A stretch of 58,980 bases of DNA from Pseudomonadota bacterium (GCA_020027645.1 JAHKKM010000003.1:1-58980), one strand, 5' to 3'. Positions 7,704 to 18,475 are shown, counted from the first letter of the stretch. Program-made: numbers and translations. The notes: generated by a model not told the origin, from the letters alone.

Positions 7704-9101
7704 TTACCTGGGATCTCTTACCCGGCGTTCGCTGGATGAGGCGATTTTCAACGATTCGCGATATTTCGCGACCGTGCGACGAGCTACCGTGATTCCTTCC
7801 TTGGCCAGCATTTTTGCGAGTTTGCTGTCGCTCAGCGGTTTCGCGGGATTCTCGGCGCCGATGAGCTTCTTGATTTTCGCTCGAACTGACGTTGATGATT
7901 GGTCCTCTCCGTCTACCGTCGACAGATGGCTCGAGAAAAAGTATTTAAATTCAAATACTCCTCTCGGAGTGTGCATGTATTTATTTGTTGTTACGCGGGA
8001 AATGGTCGATTCATGCATGCCGATCGCTTCTGCCACGTCCTTCAATACTAGCGGCTTCATAGCCTCATCGCCATGATCCAGAAACTCATGCTGGCGTGCG
8101 ACAATGGTGGTCGCCACCTTAAGCAATGTTTCGTTTCGAATTTCCAGGCTTCGCACCAGCCAGCGCGCTTCCTGCAATTGTGTCTTCAATACAGCGTGAT
8201 CACCATTGCCGCGCAACAACTTCGCATACTGCTGATTGACGGTAAGTTTCGGGATCCCTGAAGCGCTGATCTCGACCTGCCAACGATTGTCGATCTTGCG
8301 TACGAAAACGTCCGGGACCACGTACTCGGTGGCAGCTCCACTGACTGAAAGACCAGGTTTCGGATGGCAACTTCGTACCAGTGCGAGGGCTATGTCGAGG
8401 TCACCTTCCGAGGTCCTGAGGCTGCGCCGGATTTCCGCGTATTGCTGGCTTGCAACCAGATCCAGGTGGTTTTCCGCCAGCCGTATTGCTGTTGCAAGTC
8501 CGGGTGTGGATTCGTCCAGTTGTGCAAGCTGCAGAACGATACATTCCGACAGCGATCGTGCGCCGACCCCCACCGGATCCATGCGCTGGATCTTTCGCAG
8601 GGTTTGCTCCACTTCATCGACGGTTACCCTTGCGTCTTCCGATATCCAGCTGCGGATCTCTTCCAGGTCTGCCACCAGGTATCCGTCATCATTGATGGCG
8701 TCAATAAGGGCCTCGCCGATGACCGATTCCCGGGGCGTAAAATTCTCGAGTTCGAGCTGCCACAAAAGGTGTTCGTGGAGGGTCTGACCTCGCTCGTCGG
8801 CAATGTCGTTATTGCCGATGATTTCGCCATTCCAGCCGCCATCCTGAATACGTTCCATCGAGCTGGTTTGCCAGCTGTCTTCGGCTTTGATCGTTTCGAT
8901 CTCGGCAGTGGTATCAGAGCTTGTTGTAGGAGCGCCTGGCAATTCCTCCATTTCGAGCATGATGTTTTCTTCGAGCGCTTCCTGAATCTGTGCGTTCAGG
9001 TCGAGCACCGGCAACTGCAACAGGCGAATAGCCTGCTGCAGTTGTGGCGTCATCGTAAGCGATTGCCCGAGCTTGAGTTGCAACGAGGGTTTCAGCATCA
9101 A
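7704..9101 (-). CDS. rpoN: RNA polymerase sigma-54 factor RpoN
   Basis: The alternative sigma factor for -24/-12 promoters, which needs AAA+ enhancer-binding proteins such as the PilR encoded at the other end of this window. The 465 residues show the Gln/Leu-rich activator-interacting region I (MMLKPSLQLKLGQ, then MTPQLQQAIRLLQLP), an acidic linker, the core-binding domain, the helix-turn-helix (GMHESTISRVTTNKY) and the RpoN box ARRTVAKYRE near residues 440-449. A 90-bp gap separates it from lptB. Confidence 0.97.
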   Translation of the reverse strand: MMLKPSLQLKLGQSLTMTPQLQQAIRLLQLPVLDLNAQIQEALEENIMLEMEELPGAPTTSSDTTAEIETIKAEDSWQTSSMERIQDGGWNGEIIGNNDIADERGQTLHEHLLWQLELENFTPRESVIGEALIDAINDDGYLVADLEEIRSWISEDARVTVDEVEQTLRKIQRMDPVGVGARSLSECIVLQLAQLDESTPGLATAIRLAENHLDLVASQQYAEIRRSLRTSEGDLDIALALVRSCHPKPGLSVSGAATEYVVPDVFVRKIDNRWQVEISASGIPKLTVNQQYAKLLRGNGDHAVLKTQLQEARWLVRSLEIRNETLLKVATTIVARQHEFLDHGDEAMKPLVLKDVAEAIGMHESTISRVTTNKYMHTPRGVFEFKYFFSSHLSTVDGEDQSSTSVRAKIKKLIGAENPAKPLSDSKLAKMLAKEGITVARRTVAKYRESLKIASSSERRVRDPR

Positions 9102-9191
9102 TTGCCTCGCGAGTCCCGGATACTCAGCTTGATCAGGTATCTTGCGGTCATTTTCAACGGCGATCTGCTGTTTGGGGGTTGCAATTATGCT

Positions 9192-9917
9192 TCAGAGTTT
9201 GAACTCCTGTCCGAGATACACTTCGCGGACATGCTGGTTGTTCAGGATCTCGTCCGGCGGCCCGGATGCGATCAGGCTGCCATCATTGAGTATATAGGCT
9301 CGTGAGCAGATTCCGAGGGTTTCCCGCACATTATGGTCGGTAATCAGGATACCGATCTTCCGGTCGCATAAATGTCTGATTATGCGTTGAATATCCAATA
9401 CCGAAATCGGGTCGACGCCGGCAAATGGCTCGTCCAGCAATACAAAGCGTGGCTTGGCAGCCAGCGCACGTGCTATCTCGACCCGGCGCCTCTCGCCACC
9501 CGATAAACTGATGCCTAAGCTCGTGCGGACGTGGCCGACATGCAACTCGTCGAGCAACTGGTCAAGTTCCTGTTCGCGCCCGGCGCGGTCGAGTTCCGAA
9601 CGGTTTTCAAGAATTGCCAGAATGTTTTTCTCGACAGTCAGCTTGCGGAATACCGATGCTTCCTGTGGCAGGTAACCAAGCCCCATTCTTGCGCGGCGGT
9701 GCATGGGGAATGCGGTCAAATCCTGGCCGTCGAGCAATATGCGACCGCGATCGCAGGGTATGAGACCAACGATCATGTAAAACGCGGTTGTCTTCCCGGC
9801 GCCGTTGGGTCCAAGCAATCCGACGACTTCACCGCTGTTGATTTCCAGCGAGATGCTCTTGACGACTTCGCGAAACTTGTAACGTTTGGCAATATCCTGA
9901 ACGCTGAGAATGCTCAT
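9192..9917 (-). CDS. lptB: LPS export ABC transporter ATPase LptB
   Basis: The cytoplasmic ATPase of the LptB2FG complex, which extracts LPS from the inner membrane and pushes it along the Lpt bridge. It has 241 residues: Walker A GPNGAGKT at 36-43, signature LSGGE at 138-142, Walker B FVLLDEP at 158-164, and the H-loop region [10 protein letters not shown]. The start overlaps the lptA stop by 4 bp. lptF and lptG are not in the window, as is normal. Confidence 0.97.
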   Translation of the reverse strand: MSILSVQDIAKRYKFREVVKSISLEINSGEVVGLLGPNGAGKTTAFYMIVGLIPCDRGRILLDGQDLTAFPMHRRARMGLGYLPQEASVFRKLTVEKNILAILENRSELDRAGREQELDQLLDELHVGHVRTSLGISLSGGERRRVEIARALAAKPRFVLLDEPFAGVDPISVLDIQRIIRHLCDRKIGILITDHNVRETLGICSRAYILNDGSLIASGPPDEILNNQHVREVYLGQEFKL

Positions 9918-10729
9918 GGAGTGTCGCTGGTTGCAGGGGCCTCAGGGATCGCGGTGCTTTCAAGGTCGTCGGGACTCTTGTTGTCTTGCGGTGTTGCCGC
10001 AGGCTCCTTGCTGTCAGGTTCTGCAGGCGGTTCGCTGCTGCCAGGTTCTTCGGCGGGCTCGCTGCTGTCAGGCTCTTCAGCAGGCCGGGCTTCTTCTGAC
10101 GACTCTTCGTCGTCCTTTGGTGTATAGGTAATCTTGACCCGACGTCCTTCATCGCCACCGGACTGGGCCTTGATGCGCTGTTCGGCGATGTTGTAGACCA
10201 GATACTCACTGGAAATCTTGTTGCCGCCTTCAGAAATGATTGCATTTCCAGAAAATTCGATAGATCCGGCGATAAAGTCATAGGTCAACCGCGCGGCCTC
10301 CGCTATGGTTTTTTCCTCGCTCTCCGGCCGTAGGCTTTCGAAGGTTGCGGGCGACCCTGTAATTGTGGCTCGCCTCAGCTGATGCCCGGTAAACTTCAGG
10401 TCCGCAGCATCGCATTCGATATGTCCCTTGTCGGTATCAATGATGACGTTGCCCGCGAATTGCCAGACACTGTCTTCGAAGTCGAGTTTGCTTGCGCGCC
10501 CCTCATCGGCCTCGATGCCAATGGTGCCCTGCGTCAGCTTCAGGCCGCGAAACATCAGCATGGAGCTCTTGCCGTCATAGTCTGTCGAGTCTGCGTCCAG
10601 AGATATCGGCAGACGCAAGTCGCTTGTCTGTGCGGGCACGTTGCCAGACATCAACAGTGTCATGAATGCGGCGAGTGCACAGGCGACGTGCACTCTAATC
10701 GAGTCAGATCGGCAAACAAGGGAAGACAT
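9914..10729 (-). CDS. lptA: LPS transport periplasmic protein LptA, with acidic repeat tail
   Basis: The periplasmic bridge protein carrying LPS between LptC and LptD. The 271-residue protein has an N-terminal signal segment ([20 protein letters not shown], cleavage about residue 34) and one OstA/LptA beta-jellyroll domain to about residue 200. E. coli LptA is 185 residues. The surplus is a C-terminal tail rich in Glu, Pro, Ser and Asp, made of imperfect repeats of about ten residues ([27 protein letters not shown]). The tail is predicted to be disordered and strongly acidic, and its role is unknown. Overlaps: TGATG with lptC upstream, ATGA with lptB downstream. Confidence 0.93.
   Translation of the reverse strand: MSSLVCRSDSIRVHVACALAAFMTLLMSGNVPAQTSDLRLPISLDADSTDYDGKSSMLMFRGLKLTQGTIGIEADEGRASKLDFEDSVWQFAGNVIIDTDKGHIECDAADLKFTGHQLRRATITGSPATFESLRPESEEKTIAEAARLTYDFIAGSIEFSGNAIISEGGNKISSEYLVYNIAEQRIKAQSGGDEGRRVKITYTPKDDEESSEEARPAEEPDSSEPAEEPGSSEPPAEPDSKEPAATPQDNKSPDDLESTAIPEAPATSDTP
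9980..10095 (-). repeat. Imperfect ~27-30 bp tandem repeats encoding the LptA tail
   Basis: On the plus strand the words GCTGCTG(C/T)CAGG(T/C)TCTTC and close variants recur about every 27-30 bp, giving the repeated Ala-Glu-Glu-Pro-Asp-Ser-Ser-Glu-Pro peptide. Such in-frame repeats tend to vary in copy number between strains. Confidence 0.6.
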
Positions 10730-11286
10730 CAGGGAACGAATTTTCCGCTCACGTTAGACTCCAGACGCAGCTGGTTTTCCTGGAGCAATGCTAGCATGCC
10801 GGTTGCCGTGAGGCTGCGCGTTCCGATGCGGATCTGCACCCGCTCTTCTGTCCGTGCGACGTAGGTATCAGGCTCAAATTCAAGGTATTGCGTGCGAATC
10901 TCGGTGACGTCTCCCGAAAAACCCTCGTTGCTTACTGCCATCACGTTCCCGGTCAAGGTTACCCGTTTTTGATCCTCGCCGATCGACGCGTGATCGGCCA
11001 CCAGAGTCCACGGTACGTTCGACACCGATGCATAATGAATGTTGACGTTCTGAAACTCGATCTCCGAAGGGCCACGCTGCTCGGCGTACTCTGCCTCTAT
11101 CCGATAGAGCAGGGCACCGTCGTCATCGGTACCAAGGACCTTGGCTGCGCGCAGGTAAAATCCATCGTGGTCTGCGTCGGCTGTCGCATGTGATGCTGTT
11201 CGTTGCGCAAGCGATTGAGACAGATACCAGCTGCCGAATGCGGCCGTCAGCAGCAAAGTGAGGCCAATAATGCGCCGCAGGCTCAT
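10729..11286 (-). CDS. lptC: LPS export protein LptC
   Basis: A bitopic inner-membrane protein that docks LptA to LptB2FG. In 185 residues it has one N-terminal transmembrane helix (IIGLTLLLTAAFGSWYLSQ) followed by a periplasmic LptC/YrbK beta-jellyroll. Typical features are YRIEAEYAEQ near residue 60 and the end LTATGMLALLQENQLRLESNVSGKF. The 4-bp overlap with kdsC shows coupling of Kdo synthesis with LPS export genes. Confidence 0.94.
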   Translation of the reverse strand: MSLRRIIGLTLLLTAAFGSWYLSQSLAQRTASHATADADHDGFYLRAAKVLGTDDDGALLYRIEAEYAEQRGPSEIEFQNVNIHYASVSNVPWTLVADHASIGEDQKRVTLTGNVMAVSNEGFSGDVTEIRTQYLEFEPDTYVARTEERVQIRIGTRSLTATGMLALLQENQLRLESNVSGKFVP

Positions 11287-11792
11287 TGGTGATCGGCCGC
11301 GCCGAGAATCATGTCACAGACTTCGCGAACCGCACCGTAGCCGCCCGCAGCCGTTGTCGTGTAATCACACACCTGGCGGACTTCGGCAACGCTGTTCGCA
11401 ACGGCCACAGAAAATCCGACCTGCCGCAGCAGGGGCAGATCCGGAATGTCATCGCCAACGTAGGCGCATTCGGACTTGTTTATGCCGAGGGAGTCGCAGA
11501 CACGTTCGAATGCCTGAACCTTGTCTGCACAACCCAGAGCGACATGCGGAACACCAAGTTCCTGCATGCGAATCTCGACCGCACGCGATTTGCGACCGCT
11601 GATGACAGCAACCTGAATGCCGGCCTTGAGCATCTTTCTGATTCCAAAACCGTCCAGTGTGCAAAAGGCCTTGCTTTCGACGCCTGCATCGGAGAGATAG
11701 AATCGACCATCGGTGAATACGCCATCAACATCGAAAGCAACCAGCCGGATCCCTGAAAGGCGCCCCCGTGATTTCGACACCAGCTTGCTCAC
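11283..11792 (-). CDS. kdsC: 3-deoxy-D-manno-octulosonate 8-phosphate phosphatase KdsC
   Basis: A HAD-superfamily C0 phosphatase that releases Kdo from Kdo-8-phosphate, the step before CMP-Kdo formation for LPS inner core. The nucleophile motif DVDG is at residues 21-24, motif II is VISGRKS, and the acidic motif is YVGDDIPDLPLL. At 169 residues it is a little shorter than E. coli KdsC (188). It ends with the flexible family tail AAGGYGAVREVCDMIL. The start overlaps the kdsD stop by 4 bp. Confidence 0.96.
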   Translation of the reverse strand: MSKLVSKSRGRLSGIRLVAFDVDGVFTDGRFYLSDAGVESKAFCTLDGFGIRKMLKAGIQVAVISGRKSRAVEIRMQELGVPHVALGCADKVQAFERVCDSLGINKSECAYVGDDIPDLPLLRQVGFSVAVANSVAEVRQVCDYTTTAAGGYGAVREVCDMILGAADHQ

Positions 11793-12772
11793 ATGACACC
11801 GGCGCGAAACAGATCATGAACATTTAGTGCGCCGATCAGGTGACCGCTATCGTCGACAACCAGCAGCGCTGTAATCTTGTTTTCCTCCATGGTATGGACC
11901 GCGGCAGCGGCCATGGTGTCGGGGCTGGTGACTATGCCGCCGCGATGCATCACTGACTCCATCCTGGTCTTGTGTATGTCGATGCCTGTGTCCAACGCTC
12001 GACGCAGGTCGCCATCGGTGAACACACCGACCAGTTTTCCTTTGTTGTTGACAACCCCGGTCATGCCCAGGCCTTTGCGCGACATCTCCATGAGGCCGTC
12101 ACTGAGATTGACGTTTTCGCGCACAACCGGGATTTCCTTCCCTTTATGCATCACATCTTCAACGCGCAGCAAAAGCTTCTTGCCAAGGCTGCCACTGGGA
12201 TGTGACAGCGCAAAATCCTCTGCGGTGAAGCCGCGCGACTCGAGCAAAGCGACCGCAAGTGCATCGCCCATTGCGAGAGTGGCGGTAGTGCTGGCAGTCG
12301 GAGCCAGATTCAATGGACAGGCCTCCTCACTGACGCTGACGTCAAGATGCACATCTGCAGCTTTCGCGAGCGTCGACTCCTTGCGGCCGGTCATCGACAA
12401 CAATCTTGCGCCCATTCTTTTAACCAACGGCAGGATCGTGATGATCTCCTGCGTTTCGCCCGAGTAGGACACGGCGAGCAGCAGGTCCTGTCGCGTAATC
12501 ATGCCAAGATCGCCGTGACTCGCTTCGGCGGGGTGCATGAAAAAGGATGGCGTACCGGTGCTTGCAAGTGTTGCAGCGATCTTTCCGCCGACATGACCGG
12601 ACTTGCCCATGCCGGTGACAACCACCCGTCCTTCGGTCTGCAGACACAACGCACAAGCCTTGGCAAAGGACTGGTCCAGCCGCGACTTTATTCCATCAAC
12701 GGCGCGGGCCTCTATGTCCAGCACGCGCCCGGCCAGTTTGATGAGTTCATCCGCTGTAAGGTCTTTGGCCAA
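11789..12772 (-). CDS. kdsD: Arabinose-5-phosphate isomerase KdsD
   Basis: Converts ribulose-5-phosphate to arabinose-5-phosphate, the first dedicated step of Kdo synthesis. It has a SIS sugar-isomerase domain (VVVTGMGKSGHVGGKIAATLAS; active-site region FMHPAEASHGDLGM) followed by two CBS domains. I chose TTG 12772: a GGAGG sits 4 bp upstream and the protein is then 327 residues, matching E. coli KdsD (328). The frame stays open to 12997, but those 75 codons have no family similarity and would overlap ibaG. First gene of the kdsD-kdsC-lptCAB run and divergent from ibaG. Confidence 0.93.
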   Translation of the reverse strand: MAKDLTADELIKLAGRVLDIEARAVDGIKSRLDQSFAKACALCLQTEGRVVVTGMGKSGHVGGKIAATLASTGTPSFFMHPAEASHGDLGMITRQDLLLAVSYSGETQEIITILPLVKRMGARLLSMTGRKESTLAKAADVHLDVSVSEEACPLNLAPTASTTATLAMGDALAVALLESRGFTAEDFALSHPSGSLGKKLLLRVEDVMHKGKEIPVVRENVNLSDGLMEMSRKGLGMTGVVNNKGKLVGVFTDGDLRRALDTGIDIHKTRMESVMHRGGIVTSPDTMAAAAVHTMEENKITALLVVDDSGHLIGALNVHDLFRAGVM

Positions 12773-12917
12773 TTCGCCTCCGGGCAAAGCGTTCCTGCGT
12801 GATTCTAAACGTTTTGCAACACTATATAAGTGATTAATGATACCTGATTGGTCAGGCACTGGCTTTGGGGCGGCTTTTGTTACACTTCGTACGCGGACTG
12901 GGCCGCCGAGGTGAAAA
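12773..12917. promoter_or_regulatory. Divergent kdsD / ibaG control region
   Basis: The only space for promoters of both transcription units. On the minus strand, TATATAGT-like sequence at 12821-12828 could be a -10 for kdsD; on the plus strand TACACT at 12881-12886 could be a -10 for ibaG. Matching -35 hexamers are not convincing. A short palindrome CCTGA-TTGG-TCAGG lies at 12843-12856. Confidence 0.35.
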
Positions 12918-14439
<1,522 letters not shown>

Positions 14440-14486
14440 TTTGCAGCCGTTGCCGGAGTCCTGGCGATTCCGGTTCTGCTTGCGAT

Positions 14487-15569
14487 TCAGGGGGTCTCGT
14501 CCGGCGGGCGCTCGGCCGCAGTCAGGGTTGCGCTGAAGCGTTGGCCATTTCGCCAGGCGTCGAGCTCAACCCGATTGCCTGGCTCCAATGCAGCGACAAT
14601 CAGCAGGGCCTGCTGTCGCGACCGGATCGGCTCGCCATTGATCGACAGAATTACGTCACCGGGCAGCAGTCCAGCCTGAGCCGCCGGGCCGTTGTCGATA
14701 ACCTTGGTCAGGATGATGCCGGCGCCGGTGTCGATGCCCAGAGCATTGGCCTCTGCGCGGGTCAGCTCATCCGGCTCGAGTCCAACCCAGCCGCGAATCA
14801 CTCGCCCCTGGCGCTTGATTTCATCGACAACACCCCGAACCAGATTGACCGGTATTGCGAAGCTGATCCCCTCGGTGCCAGAGTCCTGTGCAAGGACTGC
14901 CGTGTTTATGCCGACCAGCTCTCCAAGAGTGTTGATCAACGCACCGCCCGAGTTGCCTTCGTTGATGGCAGCGTCTGTCTGTATGAAATTCTCAAAAGTA
15001 TTGAGGCCCAGCAAACCGCGCCCCGTTGCGCTGACGATTCCCTGGGTGACCGTTTTCGACAAGCCATACGGATTTCCGATTGCCAGCACGACGTCACCGA
15101 TTCGCAACTGGTCCGATCGTCCGAGTGGAATGGCTGTCAGCTCGCCCAGGTCGACTTTAAGAACCGCGAGATCGGTTTCTGCGTCGACCCCCACCACCGT
15201 GGGGCTCGCAATACGTCCGTCCGCCATTTGCACCCGGATTTCGGTAGCGTTGGCAACGACATGGTAATTGGTCACCAGGTAGCCATCCGCATCGAAGACC
15301 ACTGCAGAACCGAGACTGGTGTTGGTCCGATATCGGTCTGCGGCACCGTCGTCGCCGCGAGCAAGGACAAGCCGGCGTGTGTAGACGTTGGCAACGGCCG
15401 GCGCGCTGATGGCGACGGCATCCGCATAGCTGGCCGGACGCGGAGCGAGGTCGGGCTGGCCGACCGATGGCAGTAACTGTGGTCTGAGCAATACTGCGAT
15501 AAAGGCCGCCGCCAGCCCGACCACGATCGACTGAAGCAAAAAGACGAGGACCGGCTTTAGTCGCGCCAC
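14487..15569 (-). CDS. degS: DegS/AlgW-type periplasmic serine protease
   Basis: A membrane-anchored HtrA-family protease that senses unfolded outer-membrane proteins through its PDZ domain and starts cleavage of anti-sigma-E. In 360 residues it has one N-terminal anchor (VLVFLLQSIVVGLAAAFIAVLL), a trypsin-like domain with catalytic triad His103 (TNYHVV), Asp133 and Ser207 (GNSGGAL), and a single PDZ domain from about 260 to 350. One PDZ plus an uncleaved anchor favours DegS/AlgW over DegP or DegQ. The gene is convergent with murA and divergent from petA. Confidence 0.9.
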   Translation of the reverse strand: MARLKPVLVFLLQSIVVGLAAAFIAVLLRPQLLPSVGQPDLAPRPASYADAVAISAPAVANVYTRRLVLARGDDGAADRYRTNTSLGSAVVFDADGYLVTNYHVVANATEIRVQMADGRIASPTVVGVDAETDLAVLKVDLGELTAIPLGRSDQLRIGDVVLAIGNPYGLSKTVTQGIVSATGRGLLGLNTFENFIQTDAAINEGNSGGALINTLGELVGINTAVLAQDSGTEGISFAIPVNLVRGVVDEIKRQGRVIRGWVGLEPDELTRAEANALGIDTGAGIILTKVIDNGPAAQAGLLPGDVILSINGEPIRSRQQALLIVAALEPGNRVELDAWRNGQRFSATLTAAERPPDETP

Positions 15570-15665
15570 TGTTGTATTCCGGGAGTTCTTTTCCTAGCAA
15601 TAATCAGGACCGGATCGGCTTGACCATCGCGGGCCCGCGCCTAGCCAATTTTCAACGGCCCTGTG

Positions 15666-15671
15666 TATAAT
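15666..15671 (+). promoter_or_regulatory. Candidate -10 of the petABC operon
   Basis: A perfect TATAAT in TGTGTATAATGCG, 132 bp before the petA start, in the degS-petA divergent gap. No good -35 is present 16-18 bp upstream. A transcript from here would have a leader of about 125 nt. Confidence 0.4.
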
Positions 15672-15803
15672 GCGCCACGGGTTCCGCACCCAGCCCCGAA
15701 CCATCCGCCATCCTGACGGCAAACCGGGTCTGCTGCAAATCTATCAGTTTTCGAAACTAAAGCTAAAAAAGACGCCACAAACCGGTGTAAATGGGAGTGC
15801 CTG

Positions 15804-16391
15804 ATGACCGACGACGTTGATCGCAACAGACGTCATTTCCTTACCCTGGCTACCGCCGTAACCGGCGGTGCGGGAATCGCCCTGGCGGCAATCCCGTTTC
15901 TCTCATCACTTAAGCCAAGCGCGCGAGCGCAGGCACTTGGTGCACCCGTCGAAGTCCCGCTGGCATCCCTCGAACCCGGTGAAATGATCCGCGTGGAGTG
16001 GCGTGGCCGGCTTGTGTTCGTGGTGCGACGTACCGAGGAAATGCTGGGGCGATTGGAACAGACGAAGTCACACGACCTGTTGCGTGATCCTGACTCGAAG
16101 GTTTCCGAGCAGCCGGAGTTTGCGGTGAATGGCTACCGCTCGGCCAAGCCGGAGTACCTGGTCATCGAAGGATCATGCACACACCTTGGATGTGCGCCGT
16201 TGCCGCAGTTCCAGGTTGGCCCGAGCGATGACTGGTATGGCGGATTCTTCTGTCCATGTCACGGATCGAAGTTCGATCTCGCGGGGCGTGTATATAAAGG
16301 TGTTCCGGCACCGACTAATCTTCGGGTTCCGCCGTATCGGTTCATCAAAGACGACGTCATTATGATTGGTGCGGAGATGGGAGCGGCGTAA
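15804..16391 (+). CDS. petA: Ubiquinol-cytochrome c reductase Rieske iron-sulfur subunit
   Basis: The [2Fe-2S] subunit of the respiratory cytochrome bc1 complex, accepting one electron from ubiquinol at the Qo site and passing it to cytochrome c1. Its 195 residues start with a twin-arginine-type signal anchor (NRRHFLTLATAVTGGAG) and end in the Rieske fold. The cluster ligands are in CTHLGC (125-130) and CPCHGS (150-155). Stop and petB start overlap by one base. Confidence 0.97.
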   Translation: MTDDVDRNRRHFLTLATAVTGGAGIALAAIPFLSSLKPSARAQALGAPVEVPLASLEPGEMIRVEWRGRLVFVVRRTEEMLGRLEQTKSHDLLRDPDSKVSEQPEFAVNGYRSAKPEYLVIEGSCTHLGCAPLPQFQVGPSDDWYGGFFCPCHGSKFDLAGRVYKGVPAPTNLRVPPYRFIKDDVIMIGAEMGAA

Positions 16392-17641
16392 TGGCACGAA
16401 TCGAGTCCGAAATAGGCACGCCGAAGGGCGGCTTCATGAAGTGGATCGACGATCGATTTCCGTTCACGGAAACGATGAAGGCTCACGCAACCGAGTATTA
16501 CGCGTCGAAGAACTTCAATATCTGGTACATCTTTGGCGTACTGGCTACGGTAGTTCTGGTGATCCAGCTCGTTACCGGCATCTTTCTGACGATGAACTAC
16601 AAGCCGTCGTCGGCAGAAGCATTTGCGTCGGTCGAATACATCATGCGTGATGTCGAATGGGGTTGGCTCATTCGCTATATGCATTCAACGGGCGCCTCCT
16701 TCTTCTTTATTATCGTGTACCTGCACATGTTTCGCGCGATGCTTTACGGCTCATACAAGAAGCCCCGCGAACTGATCTGGATTATCGGCATGCTGATCTT
16801 CTTCGTGCTCATGGCCGAGGCATTTGCCGGCTATCTGTTGCCGTGGGGCCAGATGTCGTACTGGGGCGCGCAGGTAATCATCTCGTTATTCGGCGCCATC
16901 CCGTTCGTCGGTGAGACGCTGGTCGAATACATTCGCGGCGATTACTCGATCTCCGATATCACACTGAACCGCTTCTTTGCCCTGCACGTGGTTGCGCTGC
17001 CGTTGGCACTGATTGCGTTGGTATTCGTACACATCGTGGCGCTGCACCATGTAGGTTCGAACAATCCGGATGGAATAGAGATCAAGTATCACAAAGGCCC
17101 CGACGGCATTCCGTTTGACGGCGTCGCTTTCCATCCCTATCACACGTCGAAAGATCTGGTGTACATAATCGCTTTTCTCATGGTTTTTTCATTCGTGATG
17201 TTTTTCGCTCCGGAGATGGGTGGTTATTTCCTGGAACACGCTAACTTTGAACCAGCTAATACAATGGCAACGCCGGAGCACATAGCGCCGGTTTGGTATT
17301 TCACGCCGTTTTACGCGATTCTCAGGGCCGTGCCGAACAAGCTGTGGGGTGCGATTTTAATGGCTGGCGCGGTTCTGCTGCCGTTGTTTCTCCCCTGGCT
17401 CGATCGCTGCCGTGTAAAGTCGATTCGCTATCGGGGCTGGATATACAAATCGGCGCTCGGCATATTCGCGATCAGCTTTCTTGTGCTCGGATGGCTCGGC
17501 GTGCAACCGGCTGAAGGCAAATACGTGTTGATGGCGCGAATCTTCTCCGTGCTGTATTTCGGATTCTTCCTGTTGATGCCCTATTACACGGCCATCGACA
17601 AGACGAAGCCTGTGCCGGACAGGGTGGTTTATCATGGTTAA
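16391..17641 (+). CDS. petB: Cytochrome b subunit of the bc1 complex
   Basis: The membrane core of complex III, holding hemes bL and bH and both quinone sites. It has 416 residues and eight expected transmembrane helices. Heme-ligand histidines are visible in RYMHSTGAS with VYLHMFR, and in ALHVVALPLA with FVHIVALHH. The Qo-site loop reads PVWY at residues 300-303 where mitochondrial and alphaproteobacterial proteins have PEWY, so the usual Glu is replaced by Val. The petC start overlaps the end by 8 bp. Confidence 0.97.
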   Translation: MARIESEIGTPKGGFMKWIDDRFPFTETMKAHATEYYASKNFNIWYIFGVLATVVLVIQLVTGIFLTMNYKPSSAEAFASVEYIMRDVEWGWLIRYMHSTGASFFFIIVYLHMFRAMLYGSYKKPRELIWIIGMLIFFVLMAEAFAGYLLPWGQMSYWGAQVIISLFGAIPFVGETLVEYIRGDYSISDITLNRFFALHVVALPLALIALVFVHIVALHHVGSNNPDGIEIKYHKGPDGIPFDGVAFHPYHTSKDLVYIIAFLMVFSFVMFFAPEMGGYFLEHANFEPANTMATPEHIAPVWYFTPFYAILRAVPNKLWGAILMAGAVLLPLFLPWLDRCRVKSIRYRGWIYKSALGIFAISFLVLGWLGVQPAEGKYVLMARIFSVLYFGFFLLMPYYTAIDKTKPVPDRVVYHG

Positions 17642-18368
17642 GGCAGGCACGTTCATTGCTGCGCTGGCGGCGCTGATTTTCTCCGCACCGGTTTTTGCTG
17701 CAGCCGGGGCGAAACTTGAACCGGCGGGCAACGATGTGGACAACATTGTTTCGTTGCAACGCGGCGCCAGGAATTTCATGAACTATTGTTCGGGCTGTCA
17801 TTCGGCACGTTATGTTCGATTCAACAGCGTGGCCAAAGGGCTTGGTTTGAGCGAGGACCAGGTGATCGAAAACCTGATGTTCAACGCCGAAAAGACCTTT
17901 GAGACCATACTTGCGTCAATGCCGGCTGCAGATTCCGCCAGGTGGTTTGGCCGGACCCCTCCGGATCTTTCGCTGATGGCACGCGCCCGCGGCACTGACT
18001 ACATCTACAACTATCTGAAAGGGTTCTATCTGGACCCGGAAAGCCCGACCGGCGTCGACAACATCGTGCTTGCCGGCACGAGCATGCCGCACGTACTCTG
18101 GGAATTGCAGGGATTTCAGAAGGCTGTGTTTGACGAAATCCCGAAGCAAGGGCGGGTGTTCGAACATTTCGAGCCATTTTCAACCGGATCACTCTCTGCC
18201 GAGGAGTATGATTCGTTTGTCCGCGATACGGTGAACTTCATGGAGTACGTCGCGGAGCCTGTCCGGTCGACGCGCCGAAAGCTGGGAGTCTGGGTATTGA
18301 TGTACCTGACCGTCTTTCTGGTTGTCGCATCCATGTTGAAGAAGCAGATCTGGAAAGACGTCAGCTGA
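17634..18368 (+). CDS. petC: Cytochrome c1
   Basis: The c-type heme subunit of the bc1 complex, delivering electrons to a soluble or membrane cytochrome c. The 244-residue precursor has a Sec signal peptide (FIAALAALIFSAPVFAAAG), heme attachment CSGCH at 52-56, and a C-terminal anchor (VWVLMYLTVFLVVASML). The probable axial Met lies in LAGTSMPHVLW. It completes petABC; sspA follows after 107 bp. Confidence 0.96.
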   Translation: MVKAGTFIAALAALIFSAPVFAAAGAKLEPAGNDVDNIVSLQRGARNFMNYCSGCHSARYVRFNSVAKGLGLSEDQVIENLMFNAEKTFETILASMPAADSARWFGRTPPDLSLMARARGTDYIYNYLKGFYLDPESPTGVDNIVLAGTSMPHVLWELQGFQKAVFDEIPKQGRVFEHFEPFSTGSLSAEEYDSFVRDTVNFMEYVAEPVRSTRRKLGVWVLMYLTVFLVVASMLKKQIWKDVS

Positions 18369-18475
18369 CACACATCAGCTGACGGTCATCAAGTGACGGT
18401 CATTTCCCGTCCCCCGATCTTCAGAATTTTCGATACGCGTAGCCAACTAAATTTTCGTTCCAAAGGGAGCGCACA

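Noticed and set aside
8364..9305. A 313-codon plus-strand frame across rpoN and lptB
   Set aside because: Antisense shadow of two clear genes, with no family resemblance.
14444..14475. Terminator between murA and degS (CCGGAGTC/GATTCCGG hairpin)
   Set aside because: Contains a wobble pair and lacks a T-run on either strand, so not firm enough to list.
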